Position numbers and translations under genes: made by a program. Positions 23,407 through 32,703 of a DNA stretch of 64,000 nt are shown piece after piece (position 1 is the first letter of the stretch; every line of letters begins with the position of its first letter). This DNA is from Candidatus Hydrothermarchaeum profundi (GTDB lineage Archaea > Hydrothermarchaeota > Hydrothermarchaeia > Hydrothermarchaeales > Hydrothermarchaeaceae): contig MTMF02000009.1 of assembly GCA_002011125.2 (NCBI GenBank), positions 1,580,989 through 1,644,988 of the forward strand. Direction: 5' to 3'. The notes under the pieces are model-generated. The model saw nothing but the letters and a program-made list of their open reading frames with translations, was not told the origin of the DNA and searched no databases.

Positions 23407-25104
23407 CTACTCGCATTTAAGGGTTCTTAACCTGTTTATCGCGGCTGCAATTTCATATTTCCGGGGACATGCATAATCCCCCGAAGGCATGCTTAATACT
23501 GAGGATAACCCCTCGTTAGAGATTTTATTATCAATTATATCAAGAGCCTCACTCAAAGTTTTGCCATTAAAAAGGTTCTTACCCATATACCACATTATAT
23601 CGCCTATGCTCTTTATTTGAGGTAGCTCTACGATCTGATGTATTTTTGAAAGATCTATAGTTTGATAACCGAATTGGATTGCATTAGTAGACGCTCTTAT
23701 TTTTACCTTGCCTGATCTTTTAGGATCTATGCTACTTTTAAGAGGCTTTCTAGGTTTTATACTTCCAAATTTCTCCCCTCCTTCCAGTATCCTATCAACC
23801 CTATACCGTTGAGCAATCTCTTTAGCCTTTTTTGTGACATCTCGTGGAATATAATTATCCATCATTATCACAGTGTCCGCTACATCAAAGTAATCTCCAG
23901 AACCTCCCATTACTAGTATCGTAGAAACTCCCCTTTCCAGGTATAACGTACGTATCTTATCAATTAGCGGCGTTATTGGCTCTTTTTCTTTCGATACCAA
24001 TTCTTGCATTCTTTTATCTCTGATCATAAAATTTGTTGCAGAGGTATCTTCATCTATTAACAACAATTTAGCGCCTATTTCGAGAGCTTCAATAATATTA
24101 GCCGCCTGTGAGGTGCTTCCTGAAGCGTCTGAAGTACTAAAAGATTTTGTATCTACATTCGACGGTAGATTGGATATGAATGGAGAAATATCTACATTCT
24201 CAACATATCGCCCATCCTCAGCTCTAATTAAAACCGCATCATATATGGTTATAACAAACTCTCTTCCATCTCCAGGCAGGTGATTATAAACTCCCTTAGA
24301 TATCGCATCTAGAAGTGTGGATTTACCATGGTATCCCCCACCTACAATCAAAGTTATCCCCTCAGGAATACCTAATCCCTTAATTTTCCTGGAATTTGGA
24401 GTTTCAAATTCTACCTCAAGTTCCGGCGGAGATCTAAAATATACCACACCACTTTTCTTAGGAGTATCAACTACCCCACTCTGCCTTGGCAAAATAGATC
24501 CATTAGCAATAAAGGCTACAAGTCTGTACTCCTTAAGCTGGGATCGAATATAAGATGCATCCTCGACTATTTCAATATGGTTTTTAAGCTCGCTTTCAGG
24601 TAGATTTTTATAAAAAAGTGAACGATTAACTATACTCGGGATTTCATTGAAAAACATCTCAACCGCCTCTCTGCCTAGGATTTTCCTACCCTCAGCTGGC
24701 AGTCCGATGAAGAAGGAGGCCTCTGTATACTCTCTGTTAACCTCCACCGATGTCCTCTCTAATACTGCCTGACCACACTTAACTATCTCGATTACACCGC
24801 TTCTCCCAGTACCCCTTCGGCCTTTAGAAATCTTTAGTATAGAATCCGCAAATCTCCTTGTTAGATAATCTTCAATCGCAATTTTTCGCACTTTATTTTG
24901 GTAAAGTTCAATAGGAAATTTCCCTAACTCCTGGTAAACCCTAGCTCGTATCCTGCTGGGAGATGCAAAAGGGTCTCCTTGAACATGATCAATGAATATA
25001 AGAAAATCCCCGTAGTCATAGGCGCCTCTTATATTCTTATAGGCTTTATATCCCCTACCATCTATCTTCATTAATATCTCTCTCAACTTTTTGGCACTTC
25101 GCAA
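23407..25104 (-). CDS. Predicted ATPase of the ABC class (PF09818 family)
   Basis: This 565-residue protein matches the ABC-class ATPase family typified by an N-terminal RGYKAYKNIRGAY region and FIDHVQGDPFASPSR block. A single ABC nucleotide-binding domain follows with Walker A GGGYHGKST (about 252-260), a signature-like region SGSTSQAAN and Walker B LLIDEDTSATNFM. It has no membrane segment. Relatives in other organisms have been linked to RNA processing, but the role in archaea is not established. The TTG start at 25104 is supported by AGGTGA 6 nt upstream. It is convergent with pycA. Confidence 0.8.
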   Translation of the reverse strand: MRSAKKLREILMKIDGRGYKAYKNIRGAYDYGDFLIFIDHVQGDPFASPSRIRARVYQELGKFPIELYQNKVRKIAIEDYLTRRFADSILKISKGRRGTGRSGVIEIVKCGQAVLERTSVEVNREYTEASFFIGLPAEGRKILGREAVEMFFNEIPSIVNRSLFYKNLPESELKNHIEIVEDASYIRSQLKEYRLVAFIANGSILPRQSGVVDTPKKSGVVYFRSPPELEVEFETPNSRKIKGLGIPEGITLIVGGGYHGKSTLLDAISKGVYNHLPGDGREFVITIYDAVLIRAEDGRYVENVDISPFISNLPSNVDTKSFSTSDASGSTSQAANIIEALEIGAKLLLIDEDTSATNFMIRDKRMQELVSKEKEPITPLIDKIRTLYLERGVSTILVMGGSGDYFDVADTVIMMDNYIPRDVTKKAKEIAQRYRVDRILEGGEKFGSIKPRKPLKSSIDPKRSGKVKIRASTNAIQFGYQTIDLSKIHQIVELPQIKSIGDIMWYMGKNLFNGKTLSEALDIIDNKISNEGLSSVLSMPSGDYACPRKYEIAAAINRLRTLKCE

Positions 25105-25241
25105 TCTGATTCACCTGTTACTTCAAGTCTTAACCGCACTTGGATCTATAACGCTTTAAGTTTATTGCTTTCCAGTTTTAAAATAGAATATCAGACTTAT
25201 TACAATTATATTTTAAAACGAAAAATATAACAATTAAAGTT

Positions 25242-25682
25242 ATGCTAGGTCAACTGCCTATTCAACCAATGAGGAACACTTATATAACACTATTTGGGGG
25301 GAGGAGTAGCGAGCTAGATTCAAATCAAGCAGGAATAAATAAATATAATTTAAGAAAGACAAATCTCTCCCCACACGTAGACAAAGTTTCAATAAAAAAA
25401 CTTGAAGGAGAAAAGATAGTTCCCCTTTTTGAAAGAAGATGGTTTGAAATCGTTCCTCTAGATAGAACAAGACCCAATGCCTTCTCTAAGTCTCCTCACG
25501 GCGAGATAGTTTTACCAGAGGATATAAATCTTCTCAAAAGACATAATTACTATTATATACGGGAGGGCGAACCGCTCATATTAAACAATGTCCTAAGCAA
25601 AGTTTTAAATGACCCTGAAGAGTGGAGTAAACTGCTTTTAGCAAACTTTTTGTTAAAAAAGAAGAGTCAATTTAGGTTTTAA
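25242..25682 (+). CDS. Hypothetical protein (146 aa)
   Basis: I do not recognise this family. The product is basic, soluble and without obvious repeats or metal motifs. Its middle (ERRWFEIVPLDRTRPNAF) and a downstream LPEDINLLKRHNYYYIREG block suggest a small alpha/beta domain. The ATG is preceded by TAACAATTAAAGTT without a ribosome-binding site, and a TATA-like TATTTTAAAA lies about 35 nt upstream, so the mRNA may be almost leaderless. It is divergent from the ABC-class ATPase with a 137-nt gap. It is coded at normal composition for the window, so it is probably a real gene. Confidence 0.55.
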   Translation: MLGQLPIQPMRNTYITLFGGRSSELDSNQAGINKYNLRKTNLSPHVDKVSIKKLEGEKIVPLFERRWFEIVPLDRTRPNAFSKSPHGEIVLPEDINLLKRHNYYYIREGEPLILNNVLSKVLNDPEEWSKLLLANFLLKKKSQFRF

Positions 25683-25713
25683 AGTAAAATCATTCGATGT
25701 CAAGGAATTAAAT

Positions 25714-26052
25714 CTACCACTCTAACGTAGGCGGCATGTTGACTGAAAAATAGACAGCCTTTTCTTTCCCTGGATTCCTTATCCTGTGAGGAAGTTCAGA
25801 TTTATGCCACATTACATCTCCCTCCCTAAGGATGTATTTTTCTCCGCCTGTGTCTACCTCTATCTCGCCCTTGAGTACTATCCTTATTTCTTCACCGCCA
25901 TGCGAATATGTTTTCGGAATCTCACTATTTGGAGGCATTTCGACTATCATGCTTTCAAGTTTTTCTGTCCTTGCCAATAGGTATATAGGTACTTTACCTA
26001 TTTTTATTGACTTTTCACTTTCTCCCCTACGGCGAATAACCACGTCTTCCAT
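25714..26052 (-). CDS. Small cupin-domain protein
   Basis: This 112-residue protein is a single cupin beta-barrel. Motif 1 carries the metal ligands as HGGEE followed by IVLKGEIEV, and motif 2 reads GDVMWHKSELPHRIRN with a conserved histidine. Small stand-alone cupins bind a metal and act as isomerases, dioxygenase-like enzymes or sugar/ligand-binding proteins, so no specific reaction can be assigned. It is convergent with the hypothetical gene at 25242 and stands alone on its strand. Confidence 0.85.
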   Translation of the reverse strand: MEDVVIRRRGESEKSIKIGKVPIYLLARTEKLESMIVEMPPNSEIPKTYSHGGEEIRIVLKGEIEVDTGGEKYILREGDVMWHKSELPHRIRNPGKEKAVYFSVNMPPTLEW

Positions 26053-26213
26053 ATATAGATTTACAACAATACTATTATAATATAAATTGTTCTATGAAGG
26101 GTTGGGATAATAGTTGTTCTATAAGGCATGAGGCTAAAATAAAAAAATGCAACCATAAATTTTAAATACAATTCCGGTGTAATTCCATGGCTGATTTAGA
26201 GGAGATATCCCTT

Positions 26214-26915
26214 ATGTACAAGTTAATGCTATTAATGTTTTCAACGCTGGGCATAATGTTGGTCGCGACGGCTGTCTGGGCGCAGACAGAGGATATTACC
26301 GAATCACCATATTGGCCGTGTGATACCTGTCATCCTCACGAATATGAAATATCAGATAAGTTACCTATACGGGCCCATAAAGAACAGTCCGACCTTAAAG
26401 TCCATGATATACTCGGAAAAGAAAGAAATGCTTGTAGGGTTTGCCACTTAGGCGACGAAAACCCTGCAAAACTCAAGCTACTGAACGGAGAAACTGTAAG
26501 TATTGTTGACGGTGTACCAGAGCTTTGCCATGGATGCCATCAAGAGCGATATAATATGTGGAAAGAAGGAATACATGGAGACTATAGAGAATGGAAAGAA
26601 GGGAAACTCAGCAATCCTCCTAAATGCACTACGGTAGGATGTCACAATCCACATAACCCGACAATGACTGTAGATGTAGCTGAAGAAAGAGTGAAAGCGA
26701 TCTTTACTAAAGCACTCACTCAAAGTATCATAGAAAAAAGAGTACCTAACGATCTAGAATTGCCATGGCCTCCAGCTCCGTATCAAGACTATAAGTATTA
26801 CCCCATACCTCCCAAGCCACACTTTCCTCTCGTGAATACTCTCATTGCGTTGGGGACTCTCGCAGTACTTGCATTGCTTATTATCCCTGCCCTTATTAGG
26901 AGGAAGAGTGAATGA
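26214..26915 (+). CDS. Membrane-anchored tetraheme cytochrome c
   Basis: The ATG at 26214 is chosen: a GAGGAG site lies 9 nt upstream and the TATA box at 26161-26168 would start the mRNA near 26188, after the other in-frame ATG at 26187. The 233-residue product has a signal peptide (about 1-24), three CXXCH sites (CDTCH, CRVCH, CHGCH), one CX4CH site (CTTVGCH) and a C-terminal membrane anchor ending RRKSE. It faces outside the membrane and would pass electrons to or from the ferredoxin-NrfD module that follows (ATGA overlap). NapC/NrfH-like function is possible, but the sequence is not clearly of that family. Confidence 0.88.
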   Translation: MYKLMLLMFSTLGIMLVATAVWAQTEDITESPYWPCDTCHPHEYEISDKLPIRAHKEQSDLKVHDILGKERNACRVCHLGDENPAKLKLLNGETVSIVDGVPELCHGCHQERYNMWKEGIHGDYREWKEGKLSNPPKCTTVGCHNPHNPTMTVDVAEERVKAIFTKALTQSIIEKRVPNDLELPWPPAPYQDYKYYPIPPKPHFPLVNTLIALGTLAVLALLIIPALIRRKSE

Positions 26916-27721
26916 CTTCAAAGATAACTCGAAGGCAGTTCCTTAAAATGCTTGGGATAGGTGGAGCAAGTTTAATCGGAGGAAGCTATGCTACTCAGCT
27001 TAGAGTACGAGCCTTCGAAGAAGTGTATAAAGTAGGTAAAGAAAGTGTAGCTAGAGGACCTCATAAATATGCTCCAGAACCAATACCGGGTACTAAGTGG
27101 GGTATGGTGATTGATGTAAAAGCATGTATCGGTTGTAGAACCTGTAGAGAAGCCTGTTTCAGGGAAAACAACATTGATAGAGATGCTAGCTTTAGATACA
27201 TAAAAGTTCTACAAATGGAAAAAGGTAAAATAGAATTTGAGCATGCCGATACGGATTATACGGAAATTAATAAAGAAGAGTACTGGTATATCCCAATACA
27301 GTGCATGCAATGTGAAAATCCTCCTTGCGTTCAAGGATGCCCAGTCACTGCGACATGGAAAGAAGTAGATGGGATAGTTGTAATAGATTATTGGAAATGT
27401 ATCGGATGTAGGTATTGTATCATAAATTGTCCATATTGGGCCAGACATTTTAATTGGAAAGAACCAAGAGTCCCACCAGAAGAAGTGAATCCTGAGGTAC
27501 CAATACGACCAAAGGGTGTCGTAGAAAAGTGCACATTTTGCATTCATAGGACAAGAAAAGGCAGGGAACCTGCTTGCGTTGAATCATGTCCAGTAAGAGC
27601 TCGCCACTTTGGAGACCTTAATGACCCTGAGAGTCCTGTCTCAAAGATTTTGAAAGAAAGAGTACCTTTTAGGCTAAAAGAAGAACTCGGAACTAATCCC
27701 AAAATATGGTACGTAGGGTGA
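26912..27721 (+). CDS. Four-cluster ferredoxin subunit (NrfC/DmsB-like), Tat-exported
   Basis: This 269-residue protein has a Tat signal (TRRQFLKMLG at residues 5-14) and four [4Fe-4S] motifs: CIGCRTCREAC, CMQCENPPCVQGC, CIGCRYCIINC and CTFCIHRTRKGREPACVESC. In the complex iron-sulfur molybdoenzyme and Nrf/Psr-type complexes this subunit wires a catalytic or cytochrome partner to the NrfD membrane protein. It overlaps the cytochrome gene by 4 nt and precedes nrfD by 4 nt, so the three proteins form one complex. No molybdopterin subunit is present here, so electrons probably go directly to the cytochrome. Confidence 0.94.
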   Translation: MTSKITRRQFLKMLGIGGASLIGGSYATQLRVRAFEEVYKVGKESVARGPHKYAPEPIPGTKWGMVIDVKACIGCRTCREACFRENNIDRDASFRYIKVLQMEKGKIEFEHADTDYTEINKEEYWYIPIQCMQCENPPCVQGCPVTATWKEVDGIVVIDYWKCIGCRYCIINCPYWARHFNWKEPRVPPEEVNPEVPIRPKGVVEKCTFCIHRTRKGREPACVESCPVRARHFGDLNDPESPVSKILKERVPFRLKEELGTNPKIWYVG

Positions 27722-27725
27722 TAAG

Positions 27726-28883
27726 ATGCGTATACTTGGAGTTGAATTAAGGTTCAATGAACTTAAAAACGCAGGACTAAGGTACTGGTGTTTTGTTCTT
27801 GCACTTTTAATTATTATAGGTGTAGGGGTGTATTCTTACTATCTCCAGCTTAAATATGGGTTAATAATTACTGGAATGCGCGACATCTTCACATGGGGAT
27901 TTTATATCCAAAACTTCTGGTTATTTGTCGGTCTAGCCGCAGGCGGATTAATAATATATTCTGGGGTAAATCTCTTTGGAGCAAAACAATTCATGCCTAC
28001 AAATAAGATAGCAGTGCTACAAGCTGCCGTGTGTGTACTTTTGGCTATGCTTTTCATACCTATAGACTTAGGTAACCCCCAACGAGTGTATTATTTCCTT
28101 TTGACACCGAATTTTGATTCAATTTTTGTTTTCGATGCCGCAGTATTGAACCTCTATTTTATTCTGTGTATTATCGATCTTTTTGTACTTCTTAGCGGGA
28201 GAGCAACTCATAACCTTGAACTGGGATTGACAATAGTCTCCCTTCCAACTGCTATAGGGATTCACTCAATAACTGCTTGGACGATAGGTCTTGCTAAGGC
28301 CCGAGAGATGTGGCATACTGCATTGATGGCGCCTATATTTATCTCCTCTGCTGTTGCCTCTGGATTAGCTCTTCTGATTATTATGCTGCTTATCATTCGG
28401 AAGTATACTGATGAGTATAAATTCGAAGACGAAATGTTTCATAGCGCTGGAAAACTACTTGCGACTGTGCTCTTAGTAGATCTATTTTTCCTATTAAGCG
28501 AGATACTGACCACATATTGGCCATATTCTGAAACACCAGGCCACTCTATGCGCTTAGAAATCTTAACTTCAGGGCGATATAGCCCCTTTTTCTTATCTGA
28601 GATATTTATTTTCGGTATTCTTCCTTTCTTGCTTCTGTGGTACCCTAAAACACGAAAAAATATTACAGTTTTGACTGTATCTTCTATTTTTGTCTTAATT
28701 GGTGTCTTCCTGAAAAGATTCGCCTTTTTAGGACTAGGTTTCGGCATTAATCCATTGGGCCACACCGGAGTTTACGTTCCAACACTACCAGAACTTGCAA
28801 TAACAATGGCTGTATGGGCTATCGGAATACTCATTGTTACTATATCTATAAAACTCTTCGATATGAAAACAGAGCCCCATTAA
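27726..28883 (+). CDS. NrfD/PsrC-family membrane quinone-interacting subunit
   Basis: This 385-residue integral membrane protein has about 9-10 hydrophobic spans and the NrfD-type pattern in its first half (TWGFYIQNFWLFVGLAAGG, then LGNPQRVYYFLL). NrfD proteins exchange electrons between a membrane quinone pool and the exported ferredoxin subunit, without cofactors of their own. With the cytochrome and ferredoxin genes it would oxidise or reduce a quinol and connect it to extracytoplasmic cytochromes. It implies a membrane quinone (or methanophenazine-like) carrier in this archaeon. Confidence 0.92.
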   Translation: MRILGVELRFNELKNAGLRYWCFVLALLIIIGVGVYSYYLQLKYGLIITGMRDIFTWGFYIQNFWLFVGLAAGGLIIYSGVNLFGAKQFMPTNKIAVLQAAVCVLLAMLFIPIDLGNPQRVYYFLLTPNFDSIFVFDAAVLNLYFILCIIDLFVLLSGRATHNLELGLTIVSLPTAIGIHSITAWTIGLAKAREMWHTALMAPIFISSAVASGLALLIIMLLIIRKYTDEYKFEDEMFHSAGKLLATVLLVDLFFLLSEILTTYWPYSETPGHSMRLEILTSGRYSPFFLSEIFIFGILPFLLLWYPKTRKNITVLTVSSIFVLIGVFLKRFAFLGLGFGINPLGHTGVYVPTLPELAITMAVWAIGILIVTISIKLFDMKTEPH

Positions 28884-28892
28884 TTACCAATT

Positions 28893-30557
28893 ATGGCTTC
28901 TAAGAAAACATTAGAATGTTTATCGCACTATATAACCAATTTTGTAGATAGATCAGATGAAACTAAACAATTAAAGAAAGCAATACTAGAAGAAGACAAG
29001 AACGCTGTAATCTTTGGCTCACACGGTATGGGTAAATCTTCATTAGCCGCTAAATTTGCTTTTTGTGAACATGAAAGTTTTGAAGATATTCTCTTCTTAG
29101 AGTTGCACTCTTACCTTAAGCTTGAAGAGGTTCTAAGAGCATGTAACTTTTTCTTAGGAGACTCGGGGATAGTAGAATTTGACTATATATTAAGATCCCC
29201 TATTAAGATGACCGATAAGTTTGAAGCACTAACGAGTTTTTTGAATGAGAAAAGATTTTTAATAATATTTGACGATTACACGAGCTTTGGAGAAGAACTT
29301 CTAAATAAGCTTATAGAATTTGTAGAAAAAGTTGATAAAACAAAATTCATATTCACCGGCAAGCATGACATTAACTTAAATGATTCACTGCACTTAGAAT
29401 TACAGGGGCTCTCAGAGAATGACGCACTAAAGCTAATAGGATTATCTAACAGAAAAATTTCATATGATCTGAAAAAACGAATAAAAGAGATTTCTAAAGG
29501 GAGGCCGTATTACCTGATTGTCTTCTCAAAGTCTCCTAGAATAATTGACAAATCTGAAAATCACACTCCAGAAAAAATACTAGAGAGGATATATGAGAAT
29601 CTAGAAAATGCTGCTAAAGAACTTCTAAAAACTGCTTCAATTTTTGAAGGACCTGTTCCTCTAGAGATATTAGATGATAATTTCTCCGAGAATGCCGTAA
29701 ATGAGCTTTTAGAAAAAGGTTTGCTATTTAAGAAGGATTGCTATTATATTCCAAATATAGTTAAAAAACTTATTAGAACTAAAATCGTCAATCAACGAAG
29801 ATTATCGGCAAGAATAGGCGAATATTATGATAAGTTAGTAGAGAGTAAGAAAGATTTATGGGATCACCTCAGAGCACGGGAGTATTACATGGCCTCAGGT
29901 GAGTATGTGAAAGCATATAAGATAGTTGAATCTGCTTATATTGCCTTGCTTGAAAGAGGATATGTGGAACTCGCAGTAAAGTTGTTAGAGGAATCGGTAG
30001 AAACATTAGAGGGAGACAAAAAGTTTTTAGCGGCGAGCAATCTAGCTTCAGTTTACCAGAGGATTGGGAGAGAAAGCGAAGCGATTAAGATTTATGAGGA
30101 AGTAAAGGAGTTTTATTATAACAAAAAAGATAGAAGAAATCTATCTGCGGTACTACAAAATTTAGGAGCTATATACCTCCAGGAAGGCTTATTAGAAGAC
30201 GCTAAAAATGCATTTAAAGAGAGCTTGGAGATATCAAAGGGAATTAGGGACAAGGAAGGCATGGGGATTTCCTATCATAACCTAGGGTCTGTTTTTCATG
30301 CGCTGAAAGAATATACCCTTGCAAAGGAGATGTATCAGAGGAGTATAGAGATCTCATCGGAGGCGGGAGATAAAATGGGTTTTGCTCAAAGTCTTTATCA
30401 GCTGGGGGCTGTATTAGAGGATCTTGGAGAATATGAAGAAGCTGTGCAAAAGTATTCTATCTCAGCTGCCGCCTTTAATAATTTAAATCATCCTAATGCT
30501 GAATTGGCTAGGAACTCTATAGAAAAACTAAAAAATAGATTAGAGAGAGATAAGTAG
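28893..30557 (+). CDS. STAND-type ATPase with C-terminal TPR repeats
   Basis: This 554-residue protein has Walker A GSHGMGKSS (42-50), Walker B ending LIIFDDY (about 125-131), a winged-helix-like region (about 235-300) and at least four tetratricopeptide repeats from about 365 to 545 (for example AIKIYEEVKEFYYNKKDRRNLSA-type units). This is the signal-transduction ATPase layout of MalT/AP-ATPase proteins: ligand or partner binding by TPRs drives ATP-dependent oligomerisation. It has no DNA-binding domain. It follows nrfD by 9 nt, so it may be cotranscribed with the respiratory module and scaffold or regulate it. Confidence 0.82.
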   Translation: MASKKTLECLSHYITNFVDRSDETKQLKKAILEEDKNAVIFGSHGMGKSSLAAKFAFCEHESFEDILFLELHSYLKLEEVLRACNFFLGDSGIVEFDYILRSPIKMTDKFEALTSFLNEKRFLIIFDDYTSFGEELLNKLIEFVEKVDKTKFIFTGKHDINLNDSLHLELQGLSENDALKLIGLSNRKISYDLKKRIKEISKGRPYYLIVFSKSPRIIDKSENHTPEKILERIYENLENAAKELLKTASIFEGPVPLEILDDNFSENAVNELLEKGLLFKKDCYYIPNIVKKLIRTKIVNQRRLSARIGEYYDKLVESKKDLWDHLRAREYYMASGEYVKAYKIVESAYIALLERGYVELAVKLLEESVETLEGDKKFLAASNLASVYQRIGRESEAIKIYEEVKEFYYNKKDRRNLSAVLQNLGAIYLQEGLLEDAKNAFKESLEISKGIRDKEGMGISYHNLGSVFHALKEYTLAKEMYQRSIEISSEAGDKMGFAQSLYQLGAVLEDLGEYEEAVQKYSISAAAFNNLNHPNAELARNSIEKLKNRLERDK

Positions 30558-30561
30558 TCCT

Positions 30562-31206
30562 ATGAAGATCATCTGTACCTCAGATATCCATGGAAAATCT
30601 GAGAAGATAAATAAGCTAGCTGACGTGCAAGCTGACTTGATAATCGTTGCTGGGGATTTAACTAATTTCGGGCATAAAAATAAAGCGATGGAAATTTTAA
30701 AGAGTTTACAGCAAATAGGGAAAGTTCTTGCTGTACATGGTAATTGCGATTATGCCGATGTCGAGGAAACTCTAAGTGAAATTGGTGTTAACTTGCATTC
30801 AAAAGGTGTGGAGATTGGGGGAATAGGATTTTTTGGGGTAGGTGGTTCTAGTTTAACGCCTTTTAATACTCCTCAAGAATATTCGGAGGAGGAAATAAAA
30901 AAAGCCTTACTAAAGGGGTATGAGATGGTAGCAGACCTCGAGGTTAAGGTATTAGTCTCTCATTCTCCGCCCGTTAACACTACAGTAGATAAAACGTCTA
31001 GTGGATTCAATGCGGGAAGTGAGGCGGTAAGAAAATTCATAGAAGAATACCAGCCTAACTTAGTTATCTGTGGACATATTCATGAGGCGAAAGGAAAGGA
31101 TATGATTGGACGTACTCTTGTGGTTAATCCAGGTCCCTTACATCACGGCTTTGCCCTTGCACATATAGATGATGGTAGTATAGATATAGAATTTCACAAG
31201 CTATAA
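30562..31206 (+). CDS. Calcineurin-like metallophosphoesterase
   Basis: This 214-residue protein carries the metal-binding blocks of the calcineurin-like fold in order: SDIHGK near the N-terminus, VAGDLTNFG, VHGNCDY, SHSPPVN and CGHIHEAKG. It is like small archaeal phosphodiesterases (MJ0936/YfcE-type). It hydrolyses phosphodiester or phosphomonoester bonds, with natural substrates usually unknown. It lies 4 nt after the STAND gene and overlaps the opposite-strand CYTH gene by 6 nt at their 3' ends. Confidence 0.9.
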   Translation: MKIICTSDIHGKSEKINKLADVQADLIIVAGDLTNFGHKNKAMEILKSLQQIGKVLAVHGNCDYADVEETLSEIGVNLHSKGVEIGGIGFFGVGGSSLTPFNTPQEYSEEEIKKALLKGYEMVADLEVKVLVSHSPPVNTTVDKTSSGFNAGSEAVRKFIEEYQPNLVICGHIHEAKGKDMIGRTLVVNPGPLHHGFALAHIDDGSIDIEFHKL

Positions 31207-31716
31207 CCTTAGAAGTAGCTCGAGGTAGGATCTTCGTTCTATGTTCTCTATAGGAACTCTTAATTCCTCTACAATTTCCAATAGTTCTTCAGGTTTATAG
31301 GTTTCCTCAAGCTTTTCGATTTCTATAAATTTTCCTAATCCCTCTACATCGTCCAGAAATATATTAAACTTTTCAGAGCGGTATGTTATTCGTTCTTTTT
31401 TTACACAACCTACCTCTTTAAATCCAAGGCGATTAAGTATCGTTCCCATTTTCTTAGCATCACTTATTGAGATTTCAATCTCTTCTCTCGTCTTAGTAAC
31501 TTTGTCTAATTTAGGACCCTTATAGGTAAGCCTGAAATTTCCATTTACTTCTCTTACCCGTAAGGCTTCATCTGTCTGTGAAAAATCACGGTTGGGATGG
31601 GAATAGTAATAATCCGTCTGTCTCTCTTTTTTAAAAAATTTGAATCCTAGTTCTCTTATCCTCTTTTGGGTGATGGTTGGATTATCCAGTTTAACCTTTA
31701 CTTCTACCTCTATCAT
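31201..31716 (-). CDS. CYTH-domain protein (class IV adenylate cyclase CyaB/ThTPase-like)
   Basis: The ATG at 31716 gives the family start MIEVEVKVKL (the ExExK motif that binds triphosphate), so the longer reading from 31758 is rejected. The 171-residue protein has the ordered acidic/basic strands of the CYTH tunnel (LRVREVNGNFRLTYKGP, EIEISISD, FIEIEKL). Members hydrolyse tripolyphosphate or thiamine triphosphate, or cyclise ATP. Archaeal ones are mostly uncharacterised. It is divergent from the methyltransferase gene at 31769 and convergent with the phosphoesterase. Confidence 0.88.
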   Translation of the reverse strand: MIEVEVKVKLDNPTITQKRIRELGFKFFKKERQTDYYYSHPNRDFSQTDEALRVREVNGNFRLTYKGPKLDKVTKTREEIEISISDAKKMGTILNRLGFKEVGCVKKERITYRSEKFNIFLDDVEGLGKFIEIEKLEETYKPEELLEIVEELRVPIENIERRSYLELLLRL

Positions 31717-31768
31717 TTCTACCACTTCGAAGAAAGGTTTTCTATTAGATAGCCGCAAGTATTCAACT

Positions 31769-32659
31769 ATGTTCTCAGAGTTCTTGTTAAATAAGTATCG
31801 TTTATTATTTGATAATGATACTATTCGCGGTTTGACCGCGCCATTATCGCCTTCAATCCGAGCGAATACTCTGCGTATAAATGAAAGAACACTTGTAAGA
31901 AGACTTACAGAGAAAGGGATTGAGTTAGAAAAAATCTCCTGGGTGAAGCACGGCTATCTAGTTAAAGATTCTCCATTTTCATTAGGTGCTACTACGGAAT
32001 ATCTAATGGGTTATTATCAACTGCAAGACCCTGCTTCGATGTATTCCTGCGAAGTACTTGAACCCAAAAAAGGTGAGGTAATCCTTGATATGGCTGCCGC
32101 TCCAGGAGGAAAAACCACATATATTTCACAACTAATGATGAACAAAGGAACTATAGTATCCTTAGAATTGAATAGGGATCGTATGCGTTCTTTAAGATCT
32201 ACTATAACCCGTATGGGAGCAGAGAATGTAATAGCTATTAGAATGGACGCCAGAAACTCGGGTGAACTTGGAATAATATTTGATAGGATCCTCCTTGATG
32301 CCCCATGCACAGGTACGGGTACTGTTTTTAAGAATCCTGAAGCTGGTAAAAAGGGCCATAGTGACGTGGAAACGTGCTGTACTTTGCAGGCCTCTTTAAT
32401 TAAGACCGCTCATGGCATCCTTAAAAAGAAAGGTATTCTGGTTTATAGTACCTGCAGTATATTACCAGAGGAAAACGAATTAATAATAAAGGACGCCCTA
32501 AACTCTGGATTTAAATTACTGAATGTACCCTATGGTGTCGAGGCATTTACCCAAGTATATGGCATGCATTTAGGTAATAAGATGAAGTTTGCAAAAAGAT
32601 TTTACCCTCATACACATGGGACACAGGGATTTTTCATCGCTAAACTGCAGAAGATTTAA
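31769..32659 (+). CDS. NOL1/NOP2/Sun family RNA m5C methyltransferase
   Basis: The ATG at 31769 is the likely start, since upstream in-frame residues overlap the divergent CYTH gene and look non-native. The 296-residue protein has an N-terminal RNA-recognition region, the SAM-binding block DMAAAPGGKTTYI, and both catalytic cysteines of the RsmB/Trm4 family: LDAPCTGTG (motif IV) and VYSTCSILPEEN (motif VI). It would methylate cytosine-5 in tRNA or rRNA. It is on its own transcript. Confidence 0.9.
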   Translation: MFSEFLLNKYRLLFDNDTIRGLTAPLSPSIRANTLRINERTLVRRLTEKGIELEKISWVKHGYLVKDSPFSLGATTEYLMGYYQLQDPASMYSCEVLEPKKGEVILDMAAAPGGKTTYISQLMMNKGTIVSLELNRDRMRSLRSTITRMGAENVIAIRMDARNSGELGIIFDRILLDAPCTGTGTVFKNPEAGKKGHSDVETCCTLQASLIKTAHGILKKKGILVYSTCSILPEENELIIKDALNSGFKLLNVPYGVEAFTQVYGMHLGNKMKFAKRFYPHTHGTQGFFIAKLQKI

Positions 32660-32703
32660 AATTCTAAATTAAATATGAGCAACACCGGCTAAAAAGAGTT
32701 TGT

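Noticed and set aside
31640-31768. Longer N-terminus (43 residues) for the RNA methyltransferase
   Set aside because: It would overlap the start of the divergent CYTH gene, has no ribosome-binding site, and its sequence is antisense to that gene's coding region.
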